Of a stretch of 64,000 nt of DNA, positions 55,418-64,000 are shown piece after piece. Within the stretch, counting starts at the first letter, position 1, and each line of letters opens with the position of its first letter. The notes under the pieces were generated by a model. It worked only from the letters and a program-made list of their open reading frames with translations, ran no database searches and had not been told where the DNA came from. Origin of the DNA: Novosphingobium sp. 9U (GTDB taxonomy: Bacteria; Pseudomonadota; Alphaproteobacteria; Sphingomonadales; Sphingomonadaceae); NCBI RefSeq assembly GCF_902506425.1, contig NZ_LR732469.1:2031285-2095284 (forward strand). Reading direction: 5' to 3'. The translations under genes were made by a program, and so were the position numbers.

Positions 55418-56698
55418 TCAGGCCTGCTCGCGCGCGACTTCGCGCCAGCCGATGTCGCGGCGGCAGAAGCCGGTCGGGAACGAGATGGCGTCGACCGCAG
55501 CGTAAGCCTTCTCCTGCGCATCCCCGACACTCGAGCCTGTGGCAGTGACGTTGAGCACACGCCCGCCGGTCGCGGTCAGCACGCCGTCGATGCCAAGGGC
55601 CGTGCCCGCGTGGAAGACCTTGGCGCCACCCGCCTGGGCTGCCGGGATGCCGTCGATGCGGCCGCCCTTCTCGGGCGTGCCCGGATAGCCGTTCGCGGCC
55701 ATGACCACGGTCAGCGCGGCCTGCGAGGAGAAGCGCGGCGGCTCGATCGCTCCCAGCCGGTTCTGCGCACAGGCGAGCAGCAGTTCGACCAGGTCGCTCT
55801 CCAGCCGCATCATCAGCACCTGGCATTCGGGATCGCCGAAGCGGCAGTTGTACTCGATCAGCTTGGGCCCTTCGCGCGTCAGCATCAGCCCGGCGTAGAG
55901 CACGCCGGAGTAGGGCGAGCCTTCATTCGCCATCGCGCGCACCGTCGGTGTCAGGATGCGGGCCATAGCCTCGCCCTCCAGCGCAGCGGTGAGCACCGGC
56001 GCCGGGCTGTAGGCGCCCATGCCGCCGGTGTTGGGGCCGGTGTCTCCCTCGCCAACCCGCTTGTGATCCTGTGCCGAGCCGAACGGCACGATGGTGCTGC
56101 CGTCGGTCAGCGCGAAGAAGCTTGCCTCCTCGCCGGTCAGGAACTCCTCAATCACCGCCTCGGCGCCCGCTTCGCCGAAGCGGCCCGAGAAGATCTCGCG
56201 CACGGCCTCCTGCGCTTCTTCCATCGACATGGCCACGGTGACGCCCTTGCCCGCGGCGAGGCCATCGGCCTTGATGACGACGGGAGCGCCGAAACCATCG
56301 AGCGCTGACAATCCATCTGCCTCGTTCGACACGCGCACATAGGCGGCCGTTGGAATGCCGGCGCGCTCGCACAAGTCCTTGGTGAAGCCCTTGGAGCCTT
56401 CCAGCCTCGCTGCGCCGCGGCTGGGACCGAAGACGGACAGACCAGCGCCGCGCAGCGAATCAGCCAAGCCATCGACCAAAGGCGCTTCCGGCCCGATCAC
56501 CACCAACCCGATCGCCTGCGCCTCGCAGAACGCGATGACGGCGGGGTGATCCGTAGCGTCGAGCGCGACGCAGGTCGCATGCTCGCCAATGCCGGGATTG
56601 CCGGGCGCGGCGTAGAGCGTGCCGCAAAGCGGGGATTGCGCCAGCTTCCAGGCGAGCGCATGCTCACGGCCCCCCGATCCCAGCAACAGGATGTTCAT
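55418..56698 (-). CDS. purD: Phosphoribosylamine-glycine ligase
   Basis: A 426-aa ATP-grasp enzyme of purine synthesis (GAR synthetase). Blocks: [18 protein letters not shown] at the N-terminus, [52 protein letters not shown] and [13 protein letters not shown]. The start is fixed by conservation, and its ATG (56698-56696) overlaps the xseA ATG (56697-56699) on the other strand, so each gene's 5' signals lie within the other's coding sequence. Confidence 0.98.
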   Translation of the reverse strand: MNILLLGSGGREHALAWKLAQSPLCGTLYAAPGNPGIGEHATCVALDATDHPAVIAFCEAQAIGLVVIGPEAPLVDGLADSLRGAGLSVFGPSRGAARLEGSKGFTKDLCERAGIPTAAYVRVSNEADGLSALDGFGAPVVIKADGLAAGKGVTVAMSMEEAQEAVREIFSGRFGEAGAEAVIEEFLTGEEASFFALTDGSTIVPFGSAQDHKRVGEGDTGPNTGGMGAYSPAPVLTAALEGEAMARILTPTVRAMANEGSPYSGVLYAGLMLTREGPKLIEYNCRFGDPECQVLMMRLESDLVELLLACAQNRLGAIEPPRFSSQAALTVVMAANGYPGTPEKGGRIDGIPAAQAGGAKVFHAGTALGIDGVLTATGGRVLNVTATGSSVGDAQEKAYAAVDAISFPTGFCRRDIGWREVAREQA

Positions 56699-58157
56699 GG
56701 CTCTGCCTTTCGATGACGACGATTATGGAGACGAACGGAAAGCGCCGCTCGTAGCCAAGGCGATGCCCGGCGACAACGCCGAGCCGCTGTCGATCAGCGA
56801 ACTTTCCGCACGGCTCAAGCGAACGGTGGAGGATCGCTTCGGCTTCGTGCGCCTGCGCGGCGAATTGTCGGGCGTGAAGCGCGCCGCTTCGGGCCACCTC
56901 TACTGCTGCCTCAAGGACGACAAGGCGGTGATCGATGGCGTGATGTGGAAGGGCGGCGCGCAGCGGCTCGCGTTCCGCCCGGAGGACGGCGTCGAGGTGA
57001 TCGCCACCGGCAAGCTGACCACCTATCCCGGACGCTCCAAGTACCAGATCGTCGTCGAGAGCATGGAGATCGCCGGCGAAGGCGCGTTGCTGGCGCTGCT
57101 GGAAAAGCTGCGGACGCGGCTGGCAGCCGAGGGTCTATTCTCCGAAGCCAACAAGAAGCCGCTGCCGTTCCTGCCCGCAACCATCGGCGTGGTGACCTCG
57201 CCTACGGGCGCGGTGATCCGCGATATCCTGCACCGACTGGCCGATCGCTTCCCCAGCCGCGTGCTGGTCTGGCCGGTGCTGGTGCAAGGCGACGGCGCCG
57301 CGAGCCAGGTGGCCGCCGCCGTGCGCGGTTTCTCCGCCATGCCTGCGGATGGAGCGGTGCCGCGGCCTGACCTGGTCATCGTCGCCCGCGGTGGCGGTTC
57401 GATCGAGGACTTGTGGTCGTTCAACGAAGAAATCGTCGTGCGCGCGGTGGCCGAGTGCACGATCCCGACCATTTCCGCCGTCGGGCACGAAACCGACACC
57501 ACCTTGTGCGACTATGCCGCCGACCGGCGCGCTCCCACGCCGACCGCTGCAGCCGAGATGGCCGTGCCGGTGCGCGCAGAACTGGGCTCGCAACTGGCCG
57601 AACTGGCACTGCGCAAGCGCCGCTGCGCACTTCGTCCGGTCGCGCTCGGCCGGGAGCGGTTAGAGGCACGCGCGCGCCACTTGCCCCGGCCCGAGGCACT
57701 GCTGGCAGTCAAGGCACAGCGCCTCGACGAGGCGAGCGAGCGCCTGCGTCGCGCCTTGCGTGAGCGTGCTGCCGGCGCCGGTGCCCGCCTCGATGCGCAA
57801 GGCGCGCGGCTATCGCTTCCGCTGCTGCGCCATCGGGTCGAGCGTGCGGAGGAACGCTTGGCTCGTGCCGGCCTGACGCCGGCCCTGCTGCAGCGGCAAT
57901 TCGATATCGCTTGCAAGCACTTCGCGCCCGTCGCGCGAGTCTTACCTCAACTAAACCCAGACAAGCCGCTGGCCCGCGGTTTCGCGCGCGTGATCGACGC
58001 TTCTGGTCACACCCTAACCGATAAGACTCAGGCTGAGCGCGAGCCGACACTGACGTTGAGGTTCCGCGATGGCGACCTCACCGTGGTACCCAATGCCACA
58101 CCCCGCCGCGCGGCCCGCCCGAAAGAGCCGGGCGTCCAGCAGGGCGATTTGTTCTGA
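56697..58157 (+). CDS. xseA: Exodeoxyribonuclease VII large subunit
   Basis: A 486-aa catalytic subunit of ExoVII, which degrades single-stranded DNA. N-terminal OB-fold (about 30-125: [26 protein letters not shown]). The catalytic domain has [39 protein letters not shown] and [24 protein letters not shown] long helical coiled-coil region follows, and [10 protein letters not shown] near the end. The start ATG at 56697 (AGGA upstream) overlaps the purD start on the opposite strand; 56691 and 56763 are in-frame alternatives. Confidence 0.95.
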   Translation: MALPFDDDDYGDERKAPLVAKAMPGDNAEPLSISELSARLKRTVEDRFGFVRLRGELSGVKRAASGHLYCCLKDDKAVIDGVMWKGGAQRLAFRPEDGVEVIATGKLTTYPGRSKYQIVVESMEIAGEGALLALLEKLRTRLAAEGLFSEANKKPLPFLPATIGVVTSPTGAVIRDILHRLADRFPSRVLVWPVLVQGDGAASQVAAAVRGFSAMPADGAVPRPDLVIVARGGGSIEDLWSFNEEIVVRAVAECTIPTISAVGHETDTTLCDYAADRRAPTPTAAAEMAVPVRAELGSQLAELALRKRRCALRPVALGRERLEARARHLPRPEALLAVKAQRLDEASERLRRALRERAAGAGARLDAQGARLSLPLLRHRVERAEERLARAGLTPALLQRQFDIACKHFAPVARVLPQLNPDKPLARGFARVIDASGHTLTDKTQAEREPTLTLRFRDGDLTVVPNATPRRAARPKEPGVQQGDLF

Positions 58158-58178
58158 CCGAGACCATCTGCTAGATCG

Positions 58179-58388
58179 ATGCCCATGTTGATGTCTTCTG
58201 CCGACCGTCCTGCCACCTTGCGCTATGGCCCCAACGGCTTTCGCGTGCTGAGCCCGGGCAACCACGTCCTGTGCGCCGTCTCGGGCGAGAAGATCCCGCT
58301 CGAAGTGCTCCGCTACTGGAGCGCGGAGCGGCAGGAGCCTTACGCGACGGCCGAGATCGCGACCCGGCGGCTGCTCGGAGCGGCGTGA
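58179..58388 (+). CDS. DUF2093-family protein
   Basis: A 69-aa protein with the DUF2093 pattern: ATLRYGPNGFRVLSPGNHVL, CAVSGEKIPLEVLRYWS and ERQEPYATAE. The family is small, uncharacterised and common behind xseA in alphaproteobacteria. ATG at 58179 or 58185. Its stop overlaps a GTG codon upstream of the M23 lipoprotein gene. Confidence 0.85.
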   Translation: MPMLMSSADRPATLRYGPNGFRVLSPGNHVLCAVSGEKIPLEVLRYWSAERQEPYATAEIATRRLLGAA

Positions 58389-58399
58389 GGAGCAGTCGC

Positions 58400-59326
58400 G
58401 TGGCCGAGAGAGTGCCTGCCGTTTCGGCCCCTGCGTGGGTTAGCGCGATCTGTGTGGCAGCCAGCATCGCGCTGCTCGCCGGCTGCGCGCCATCGCCTGT
58501 GCCGCAAATGCCCCAGGGTGCGGTTGCTGGCGATGCTCCGCCGCCGGTCACCTTCGTGCCCGCGCGTCCGTCGACCTTCGCCTTTGCCGGAGAGCTAACG
58601 CAGGGCGGCTGGATCAAGGGCACCGTGCCCGCAGGTACGCGCACTCTAGCGCTGGCCGGTCAGCCGATCGCCTTTGCGCCCGACGGCAGCTTCTTCGCCG
58701 CCTTCGATCGCGACGCGCCGGCGACATCCGCTCTGGTCGCGACGCTGCGCTCCGGTGAGCAGGTCGTGCGCCAGCTCTCCATTGCGCCGCGCGCATGGCA
58801 GATCGAGCGCGTCAACATCGCGCGCCGTGAGAATGGGCCGACCGAGGCGTTCCTTGCGCTGCGCCGCCCCGAACTCGCGCGGATCGAGGCGGCTCGCACC
58901 CGCGTGACCGATGCTGCAGGCTGGCGGCAGGACTTCGTCTATCCGGTAAAGGCACGCATCTCCGGCCGCTTCGGCTCACAGCGCGTCTATCGGGGCGAGC
59001 CGGGTGCCTACCACTCGGGCCTCGACCTTGCAGGCGGCGCGGGCACGACCTTCGTGGCGCCCGCCGACGGTGTGGTCGTGCTGGCCGCACAGTCGCCCTT
59101 CACGCTGGAGGGCAACTTGCTGATGATCGACCACGGCATGGGCCTCAACAGCGCGTTCCTGCATTGCTCGCAGATCCTGGTGCGCGAGGGCGAGCATGTG
59201 CGCCAGGGTCAGCCGATCGGGCGGATCGGCGCGACCGGACGCGCCACGGGCCCGCATCTGCACTGGTCGGTGAAGTGGAACGACGCCCGCATCGACCCGA
59301 TCCTGCTCACCGGTCCGATGAAGTAA
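58400..59326 (+). CDS. M23-family peptidase lipoprotein
   Basis: A 308-aa protein. The GTG at 58400 follows GAGGAG at good spacing and leads into a signal with lipobox ALLAGC (Cys29). The C-terminal M23 domain has SGRFGSQRVYRGEP, YHSGLDLAGGAGTTFVAPADG (His/Asp ligands), LNSAFLHCSQILV and TGPHLHWSVKWN. Zinc ligands are complete, so activity on peptidoglycan is likely. The middle region is beta-rich. An in-frame GTG at 58385 is the alternative start. Confidence 0.92.
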   Translation: MAERVPAVSAPAWVSAICVAASIALLAGCAPSPVPQMPQGAVAGDAPPPVTFVPARPSTFAFAGELTQGGWIKGTVPAGTRTLALAGQPIAFAPDGSFFAAFDRDAPATSALVATLRSGEQVVRQLSIAPRAWQIERVNIARRENGPTEAFLALRRPELARIEAARTRVTDAAGWRQDFVYPVKARISGRFGSQRVYRGEPGAYHSGLDLAGGAGTTFVAPADGVVVLAAQSPFTLEGNLLMIDHGMGLNSAFLHCSQILVREGEHVRQGQPIGRIGATGRATGPHLHWSVKWNDARIDPILLTGPMK

Positions 59327-59381
59327 GGGGAGCGCGCCCTCTCCGGGTTGCGCAGCGCAGCCACAAGCCTATCAGGCCATT

Positions 59382-60377
59382 GTGCGGCGCAACATCGCTC
59401 TTGTCCTGCTGATCGTCGGCGTCGCGCTGACCACCTGGCTGCGTTCCGAGCGCTGGCTAGTGGTGCCCAACGACACCCTGCATTTCACCGCCCTCAAGCT
59501 GCCGCCCCGGGCGGTCCTGAAAGCGCATCTGGGCGCCTTCGAACTCGAGGGCGCCTGGCACATGACCTTGGGCAACTACAAATTCGGCGGCTACTCGGCG
59601 TTGCTGGCGCTGCCCGATGGACGGCTGCTGGCGATATCGGACTTCGGCCGCTTTCTGGCTTTCACCCCGCCAGGGGGCCGCCAGCGTCCGGCCCGCCACG
59701 GAAACCTTATCAGCGATCCGCGCAACGACAAGCGCAAGGTCGACAGCGAATCGGCCACGCGCGATCCTCGCAACGGCCAGATCTGGCTGGGTTTGGAATT
59801 CCTGAACGGCTTCGTGCGCCTGGGGCCGAACTGGGCCGAGAACGGACGCGCGCAGCCTGCGAGCATGGCCTCTTGGGGCGAAAACTCTGGGCCAGAGGCC
59901 ATGATCCGCCTGGCTGACGGGCGCTTCGTGGCGATGTCCGAAGGCGCGCGCGAGTGGCTCTGGCCCCGCCATCACGACGGCGTGGTCTTCCCCGGCGACC
60001 CCGTCGTGCTTCCGGATGCGGGCAAGCACTTCACCTTCGATGGCCCCTCCGCCTTCGATCCCGTCGACATGGCGCAGATGCCCGACGGCCGCGTGCTGGT
60101 GCTGATGCGGACGCTGATCTGGCCCTTGCCGGAGCGATTCGCCGGCCGCATCGCGATCGGCGATCCCTCCCGGATCCGCGCAGGGGCCACCTGGCACGTC
60201 ACCGAAGTCGCGCGGCTTGCCTCGACGCTGCCGGTCGACAACTTCGAGGGCATGGCCGTGGTGCCGCGTGCGGACGGCAAGGTGATCGTGTGGCTGATCT
60301 CAGACGACAACCAGACCCGCATCCAGCGCACGCTGTTGTGGAAGCTGGTCGTCGATCCTGCCAAGCTGCCTCGGTAG
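59382..60377 (+). CDS. Exported esterase-like phytase-fold protein
   Basis: A 331-aa protein with an N-terminal membrane or signal segment (NIALVLLIVGVALTTWL). The body matches the pattern of the 'esterase-like activity of phytase' beta-propeller family: FGGYSALLALPDGRLLAISD near residue 70, GLEFLNG, GENSGPEAMIRLADGRF, then VDNFEGMAVVPRADG and LISDDN near the end. Function in bacteria is not established; a periplasmic hydrolase is the usual guess. GTG start at 59382. Confidence 0.82.
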   Translation: MRRNIALVLLIVGVALTTWLRSERWLVVPNDTLHFTALKLPPRAVLKAHLGAFELEGAWHMTLGNYKFGGYSALLALPDGRLLAISDFGRFLAFTPPGGRQRPARHGNLISDPRNDKRKVDSESATRDPRNGQIWLGLEFLNGFVRLGPNWAENGRAQPASMASWGENSGPEAMIRLADGRFVAMSEGAREWLWPRHHDGVVFPGDPVVLPDAGKHFTFDGPSAFDPVDMAQMPDGRVLVLMRTLIWPLPERFAGRIAIGDPSRIRAGATWHVTEVARLASTLPVDNFEGMAVVPRADGKVIVWLISDDNQTRIQRTLLWKLVVDPAKLPR

Positions 60378-60385
60378 AGGCGCCC

Positions 60386-60405
60386 CTCTTCCCGGACGGG
60401 GAGAG
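60386..60405. repeat. CTCTTCCC-GG-ACGGGGAGAG palindrome
   Basis: A single hairpin between the phytase-like gene and rpmB; a further member of the CTCTCCCC palindrome group. It may serve as terminator for the plus-strand gene. Confidence 0.65.
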
Positions 60406-60472
60406 CGCAGGAACGGGAGAAGCTCGGGCCAGCTATTGCAGCCCGCTAGTCGCCCTAGGGCTTCCCACACGC

Positions 60473-60501
60473 AAAAAGGCGCGCGGATCGCTCCGCACGC
60501 C
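60473..60501 (-). terminator. Intrinsic terminator after rpmB
   Basis: On the minus strand GGCGTGCGG-agcgat-CCGCGCGCC is followed by TTTTT. It lies about 45 bases past the rpmB stop. Confidence 0.85.
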
Positions 60502-60544
60502 CCATGTTCGAATCGAAGCGCCCCGCGTTAGCGGAGCGGCTCGA

Positions 60545-60829
60545 TCAGGCTGCCTGCTTCTTCTTCAGCTCGCGCTTCACCTTCAGGGCGCGCGTGCTGA
60601 GCTTCTCGTCCGAAGCCTTGAGCAGCCAGCTATCCAGGCCGCCGTTGTGCTCGACCGAGCGCAGGCCGTGGGTCGAGACGCGGAACTTGAAGCTGCGGTC
60701 CAGACCGTCCGACAGCAGCGTCACGTTCTGCAGGTTGGGCAGGTAGACGCGCTTGGTCTTGTTGTTGGCGTGGCTGACGTTGTGGCCGACTTGGCGGCTC
60801 TTGCCGGTCAGTTCGCAAATACGGGACAT
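60545..60829 (-). CDS. rpmB: 50S ribosomal protein L28
   Basis: A 94-aa basic protein. [20 protein letters not shown] is the L28 N-terminus, followed by [13 protein letters not shown] and [15 protein letters not shown]. The lysine-rich end ([12 protein letters not shown]) binds RNA. It is a single-gene unit, divergent from tadA, with its own terminator. Confidence 0.97.
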   Translation of the reverse strand: MSRICELTGKSRQVGHNVSHANNKTKRVYLPNLQNVTLLSDGLDRSFKFRVSTHGLRSVEHNGGLDSWLLKASDEKLSTRALKVKRELKKKQAA

Positions 60830-60943
60830 GGGTCTTCTCGCTAGATGGATGCTGTGCCGTTTAAACGGGAAGGCGCGCCCTTAGCGAGTCACCCCGCCAA
60901 GGTCAAGTTGTGCACAGGCCTGTCGCACGGTAGCGGTGCGTGC

Positions 60944-61399
60944 ATGACCCGCTGGCCCCTGCCCCGACCAATGACGCTCGCTCTGGAGCAAGCCCGGCTG
61001 GCGGCAGCCGAAGGCGAGGTGCCGATCGGCGCAGTGCTGGTCAAGGACGGCGTGGTGATCGCTACCGGACGCAACGCGCCACGCGCACGCCACGACCCTA
61101 CCTCGCATGCCGAGATCGAGGCGATTCGCGCAGGTGCCCAGGTGCTGGCGAACGAGCGGCTGGACGGGTGCGAGCTGTGGGTGACGCTGGAACCTTGCGC
61201 CATGTGCGCCGGCGCCATCGTCCATGCGCGGATCGCCAGGCTATACTACGGCGCTTCCGATCCCAAGGGCGGCGCGGTGGAGCATGGCGCGCGGGTGTTC
61301 GAGCAGCCGCAGTGCCTGCATCGACCGGAGGTTTACGCCGGCATCGGCGAATCGCAAGCGGCCGAGCTGTTGCGAGGCTTTTTCCGAGAGCGGCGTTGA
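60944..61399 (+). CDS. tadA: tRNA-specific adenosine deaminase
   Basis: A 151-aa zinc deaminase that converts A34 to inosine in tRNA-Arg(ACG). Zinc site: His55 and catalytic Glu57 (TSHAEIEAI), Cys85 and Cys88 (LEPCAMCAGAI). ARIARLYYGASDPKGGA and a C-terminal LLRGFFRERR match TadA rather than cytosine or guanine deaminases. ATG at 60944 (MTRWPLPRPM) is preferred over the in-frame extension. Confidence 0.95.
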   Translation: MTRWPLPRPMTLALEQARLAAAEGEVPIGAVLVKDGVVIATGRNAPRARHDPTSHAEIEAIRAGAQVLANERLDGCELWVTLEPCAMCAGAIVHARIARLYYGASDPKGGAVEHGARVFEQPQCLHRPEVYAGIGESQAAELLRGFFRERR

Positions 61400-61473
61400 G
61401 AGTCACGTCGTCCTAAGCCCGATCCGCAGCCAGCTTCGTCAGCAATGACCTCGAGTGTGGGCGCAGCTACAAA

Positions 61474-62166
61474 CTACAGCCCGCGCCAGATCTTCAGCGG
61501 TGCCGCATCCGATGCACCCGTGTGCCGCCGGTCGCACTTTGCTGGGAGGAAGCGCCTCGAGTAACACAGCTGCACCTCGCGTAGCCAACCGGTCCGGCTC
61601 AGCTGCACGCCGACTTGCTCGGGCTTCCAGGCCGGATTGAGCCGCACGAAAGCAGCACGCAAGTCGCCTGCGGTCAGCGCATCCTGTCGCGACAAGCGGT
61701 CGGCATCGGGCCAGCGGATTGACCGCCACAGGATGGCCGCGACTCGGAAGTACTGCGCCGGAGTCTTCGCCATGCAGGTGCCGTGCTTGGCCCACTCGTG
61801 CGCCAGCAACCGGGCCGACGGAGTCATGCACAGATTGCCGCGCAGCTCCTGCGGGGAAGGAGCCGGCCCTGTGCGGCACCATTGCGGAGACAGGCCGCGC
61901 CTGGCCTCGGGCCAGAGCCCGTGGAGGACAAAACCGAAACGTCCATTTCGCCCTGAACATTGCATCGAGCCGGTATCGCCGCTGGTCTTGCAATAGTCCG
62001 GCGACCAGCTCGCCGCGAGCGTGTAGCCCGCCACTGCCGTTCGCCGCGGCGGACCGTCGGGTGCAACCGAACCGACAGGATCGATGCGAGTCGGCGGCGT
62101 GCACTGATAGGCCTGCGCGAGAGCCGGCGCAGGCAGCAACGCGAGCAGCAGTGCCAGCCGCCTCAC
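61474..62166 (-). CDS. Periplasmic ribonuclease T2
   Basis: A 230-aa exported RNase. GTG start at 62166 leads into a signal peptide (RRLALLLALLPAPALAQ). Both catalytic segments are intact: CAS I FVLHGLWP (His82) and CAS II HEWAKHGTC (His123, Glu124, Lys127, His128). Several cysteines (QCTPP, DYCKT, QCSG, WCRTG, LCMTP, TCMA, LCYS, KCDRR) can form disulfides. It degrades RNA to 2',3'-cyclic nucleotides. The GTG overlaps the nadC stop, so it is translated with nadC. Confidence 0.93.
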   Translation of the reverse strand: MRRLALLLALLPAPALAQAYQCTPPTRIDPVGSVAPDGPPRRTAVAGYTLAASWSPDYCKTSGDTGSMQCSGRNGRFGFVLHGLWPEARRGLSPQWCRTGPAPSPQELRGNLCMTPSARLLAHEWAKHGTCMAKTPAQYFRVAAILWRSIRWPDADRLSRQDALTAGDLRAAFVRLNPAWKPEQVGVQLSRTGWLREVQLCYSRRFLPAKCDRRHTGASDAAPLKIWRGL

Positions 62167-63020
62167 AGCGGCGTGAAGTCCAGCCCGATGTCCGCCGCAG
62201 GCGCGCTCTGGGTCAGGCGGCCGACTGAGACGTAGGTCACGCCGGTGGCCGCGATCGCGCCGATGGTCGAGAGGTTCACGCCCCCCGACGCCTCGGTCGG
62301 GACACGTCCGGCGACCAGGCCGACCGCCTCGCGCAAGGTCGGCGGGTCCATGTTGTCGAGCAGGAGGTGGTCGGCTCCGGCAGCCAGGGCCGGCTCGATC
62401 TGGTCCAGGTTGTCGACCTCGCAGATGACCTGCGCGACACCCGCCGCCTTTGCGCGCGCCACGGCAGGGCCGACACCGCCCGCCACGAGGACGTGGTTGT
62501 CCTTGATCATCGCGGCATCCCACAGCCCCATGCGGTGGTTCTGCGCGCCGCCCATGCGGGTCGCGTACTTCTCGATGTGACGCAGGCCGGGAATCGTCTT
62601 GCGGGTATCCAGCAAAGTCGCATGGCCCTGCATCGCCGCCACGTACTGCGCCGTCATGGTGGCGATGCCTGACAAGTGCTGCACTGTGTTGAGTGCCGAA
62701 CGCTCTGCCGTCAGCATCGCGCGCGCCTTGCCGGACAGCCGCATGAGCTGAGAGCCGGGTTCCACTTGCGCGCCCTCCTCGACCAGGATCTCGACCTGCA
62801 TGTCTGGGTCAAGCCTGCGAAAGAAGGCCGCGGCGATAGGCAGGCCGGCGACGGTGATCGCATCGCGCGAGTCCATCACGCCCGAGAATCGTGCATCGGC
62901 GTCGATCACGCTCTCGGAGGTGACATCGTGGCCGCCACCGGGAAGGCCGACGCCAAGATCCTCGTCGAGCGTGGCGGTGACGAATGCGTCGAGGTCGAAG
63001 CCGTTGATGGAGAAGCTCAT
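62163..63020 (-). CDS. nadC: Nicotinate-nucleotide pyrophosphorylase (carboxylating)
   Basis: A 285-aa quinolinate phosphoribosyltransferase of de novo NAD synthesis. Key blocks: DEDLGVGLPGGGHDVTS, ERSALNTVQHLSGIAT, LLDTRKTIPGLRHIEKYA, GGAQNHRMGLWDAAMIKDNH split over the active site, and EASGGVNLSTIGAIA. Its stop overlaps the RNase T2 GTG start by three bases. nadA and nadB are not in the window. Confidence 0.97.
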   Translation of the reverse strand: MSFSINGFDLDAFVTATLDEDLGVGLPGGGHDVTSESVIDADARFSGVMDSRDAITVAGLPIAAAFFRRLDPDMQVEILVEEGAQVEPGSQLMRLSGKARAMLTAERSALNTVQHLSGIATMTAQYVAAMQGHATLLDTRKTIPGLRHIEKYATRMGGAQNHRMGLWDAAMIKDNHVLVAGGVGPAVARAKAAGVAQVICEVDNLDQIEPALAAGADHLLLDNMDPPTLREAVGLVAGRVPTEASGGVNLSTIGAIAATGVTYVSVGRLTQSAPAADIGLDFTPL

Positions 63021-63083
63021 GGCCGCGTCTTTCGCCCGTGCGGAACATTCGCGCAAGCGCCAGCATGATGCTAGCACCGTGAC

Positions 63084-64000
63084 ATGATCCCCGCGCCTCC
63101 TGACGCCGCTGCCCCGACCTCGATCCACGGCCCGGGCCGCTGGTACACGCTGACTTACGTCCAGGTCCTGATCGCCATCGCGCTCGGCGCAACGCTGGGG
63201 TACCTGGCGCCGCAGACGGGCGAGGCGATGAAGCCACTGGGCGATGCCTTCATCGCGCTGGTCAAGATGATCATCTCTCCGGTGATCTTCCTGACGATCG
63301 TCACCGGCATCGCCGGCATGCGCGATCTGGCATCCGTCGGCCGAGTAGCGGCCAAGGCGTTCGCCTATTTCCTGTTCTTCTCGACCTTGGCGCTGTTCGT
63401 TGGATTGATCATCGCCAACGTGGTGCAGCCGGGCGCCGGGCTGAACATCGATCCGGCCTCGCTCGACGCCGGCAAGGTCGCGCAATATGCCGCCAAGGCG
63501 CACGAGAACAGCCTGACCGGCTTCCTGCTCGGCATGATCCCGACCAGCCTGGTTTCGCCACTGGTGGGTGAGAACATCCTGCAGACGCTGCTGGTCGCAA
63601 TCCTGTTCGGAGTGGCGCTTCCGCTGGTCGGACCACGCGGCGAACGCATCCTCTCGGTGCTGGAGGATGTCGCGCTGGTGGTGTTCAAGATCGTCGGCAT
63701 CCTGATGAAGGCCGCGCCGATCGGGGCGTTCGGCGCGATGGCCTTCACCATCGGCAGCTACGGCATCGGCGCGCTGGCCAAGCTCGCGTTCCTGGTGGGC
63801 ACGTTCTACGCGACCTCGATCCTGTTCGTCGTCGTGGTGCTGGGCGCGGTGGGTCTGTGGGCGGGGTTCTCGATCCTGCGGCTGATCGCCTACCTCAAGG
63901 CCGAGCTGCTGCTGGTGCTGGGGACTTCCTCGTCCGAGAGCGCGCTGCCCTTGCTGATCGAGAAGATGGAGCATGCCGGCTGCCCGCGCGAGGTGGTGGG
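63084..64000 (+). CDS. Dicarboxylate/amino acid:cation symporter (DctA/GltP family), 3' end cut by the window
   Basis: The first 305 residues of an estimated 430. ATG at 63084 begins [13 protein letters not shown]; the frame is open to the last base. Hydrophobic helices fit the DAACS fold. [19 protein letters not shown] is the conserved TM3 region, [17 protein letters not shown] lies in TM6-7, and [16 protein letters not shown] is the serine-rich HP1 loop that shapes the substrate site. This branch includes C4-dicarboxylate (DctA) and glutamate/aspartate carriers; the distinguishing C-terminal part is missing. Confidence 0.9.
   Translation, partial: MIPAPPDAAAPTSIHGPGRWYTLTYVQVLIAIALGATLGYLAPQTGEAMKPLGDAFIALVKMIISPVIFLTIVTGIAGMRDLASVGRVAAKAFAYFLFFSTLALFVGLIIANVVQPGAGLNIDPASLDAGKVAQYAAKAHENSLTGFLLGMIPTSLVSPLVGENILQTLLVAILFGVALPLVGPRGERILSVLEDVALVVFKIVGILMKAAPIGAFGAMAFTIGSYGIGALAKLAFLVGTFYATSILFVVVVLGAVGLWAGFSILRLIAYLKAELLLVLGTSSSESALPLLIEKMEHAGCPREVV

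Overview
The window is GC-rich, gene-dense chromosomal DNA of an alphaproteobacterium, most likely a sphingomonad (Novosphingobium/Sphingomonas type). Pointers are the DUF3035 lipoprotein behind lspA, a fused thiS-thiG, a one-transcript SUF operon with a DUF559 protein inside it, sucC without sucD, and CTCTCCCC/GGGGAGAG-type palindromic repeats between genes. I saw no rRNA, tRNA, CRISPR array, transposase, integrase or phage gene. It reads as core genome with one specialised locus for cellulose.

Layout: 1-6.4 kb ileS-lspA-DUF3035 lipoprotein, a CNNM/CorC-type membrane protein (minus) and an OmpA-family lipoprotein. 6.35-6.95 kb is a 600-base gap holding a strong sigma70-like promoter, a candidate structured RNA and a palindromic repeat. 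7-11 kb cysQ-like phosphatase (minus), sucC, etfB-etfA. 11-12.6 kb two secreted proteins of unknown function. 12.6-20.9 kb an M28 peptidase (minus), glnE, a one-cysteine Bcp peroxiredoxin, a DUF455 protein, an M23 peptidase and an MFS transporter.

20.9-33.6 kb (minus strand) is a cellulose locus. A MASE1-PAS-GGDEF diguanylate cyclase is followed by bcsR-like, bcsQ, a fused bcsA-bcsB, bcsC, bcsD and bcsZ, each overlapping the next. The cyclase keeps GGDEF and the RxxD I-site, and BcsA keeps its PilZ motifs, so the region can make a c-di-GMP signal and respond to it.

33.8-45.2 kb: rplM-rpsI, an LpxO-like hydroxylase, ctaA, a MerC-domain protein behind a near-perfect 18-bp palindrome, thiSG, a 59-aa membrane protein, an unknown protein, an exported SurE-type phosphatase, an acyl-CoA ligase and pyrD-ggt. 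45.2-52.7 kb: SUF Fe-S operon (Rrf2 regulator, sufB, DUF559 protein, secreted unknown, sufC, sufD, sufS, DUF59 protein, GNAT, sufA). It is preceded by a promoter, an inverted repeat and a strong intrinsic terminator, i.e. a likely small RNA or attenuated leader. 52.7-64 kb: a lipoprotein, an adenosine-kinase-like PfkB protein, an exonuclease-like protein, purD and xseA with overlapping divergent start codons, a DUF2093 protein, an M23 lipoprotein, a phytase-like esterase protein, rpmB, tadA, an RNase T2 coupled to nadC, and a dicarboxylate symporter cut by the window end.

The best candidates for something undescribed are the structured RNA at about 6421-6720, the RNA/leader upstream of the SUF operon, the degenerate DUF559 nuclease inside that operon, and the architecture of the cellulose locus. 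All calls come from reading the sequence; no database search was run.
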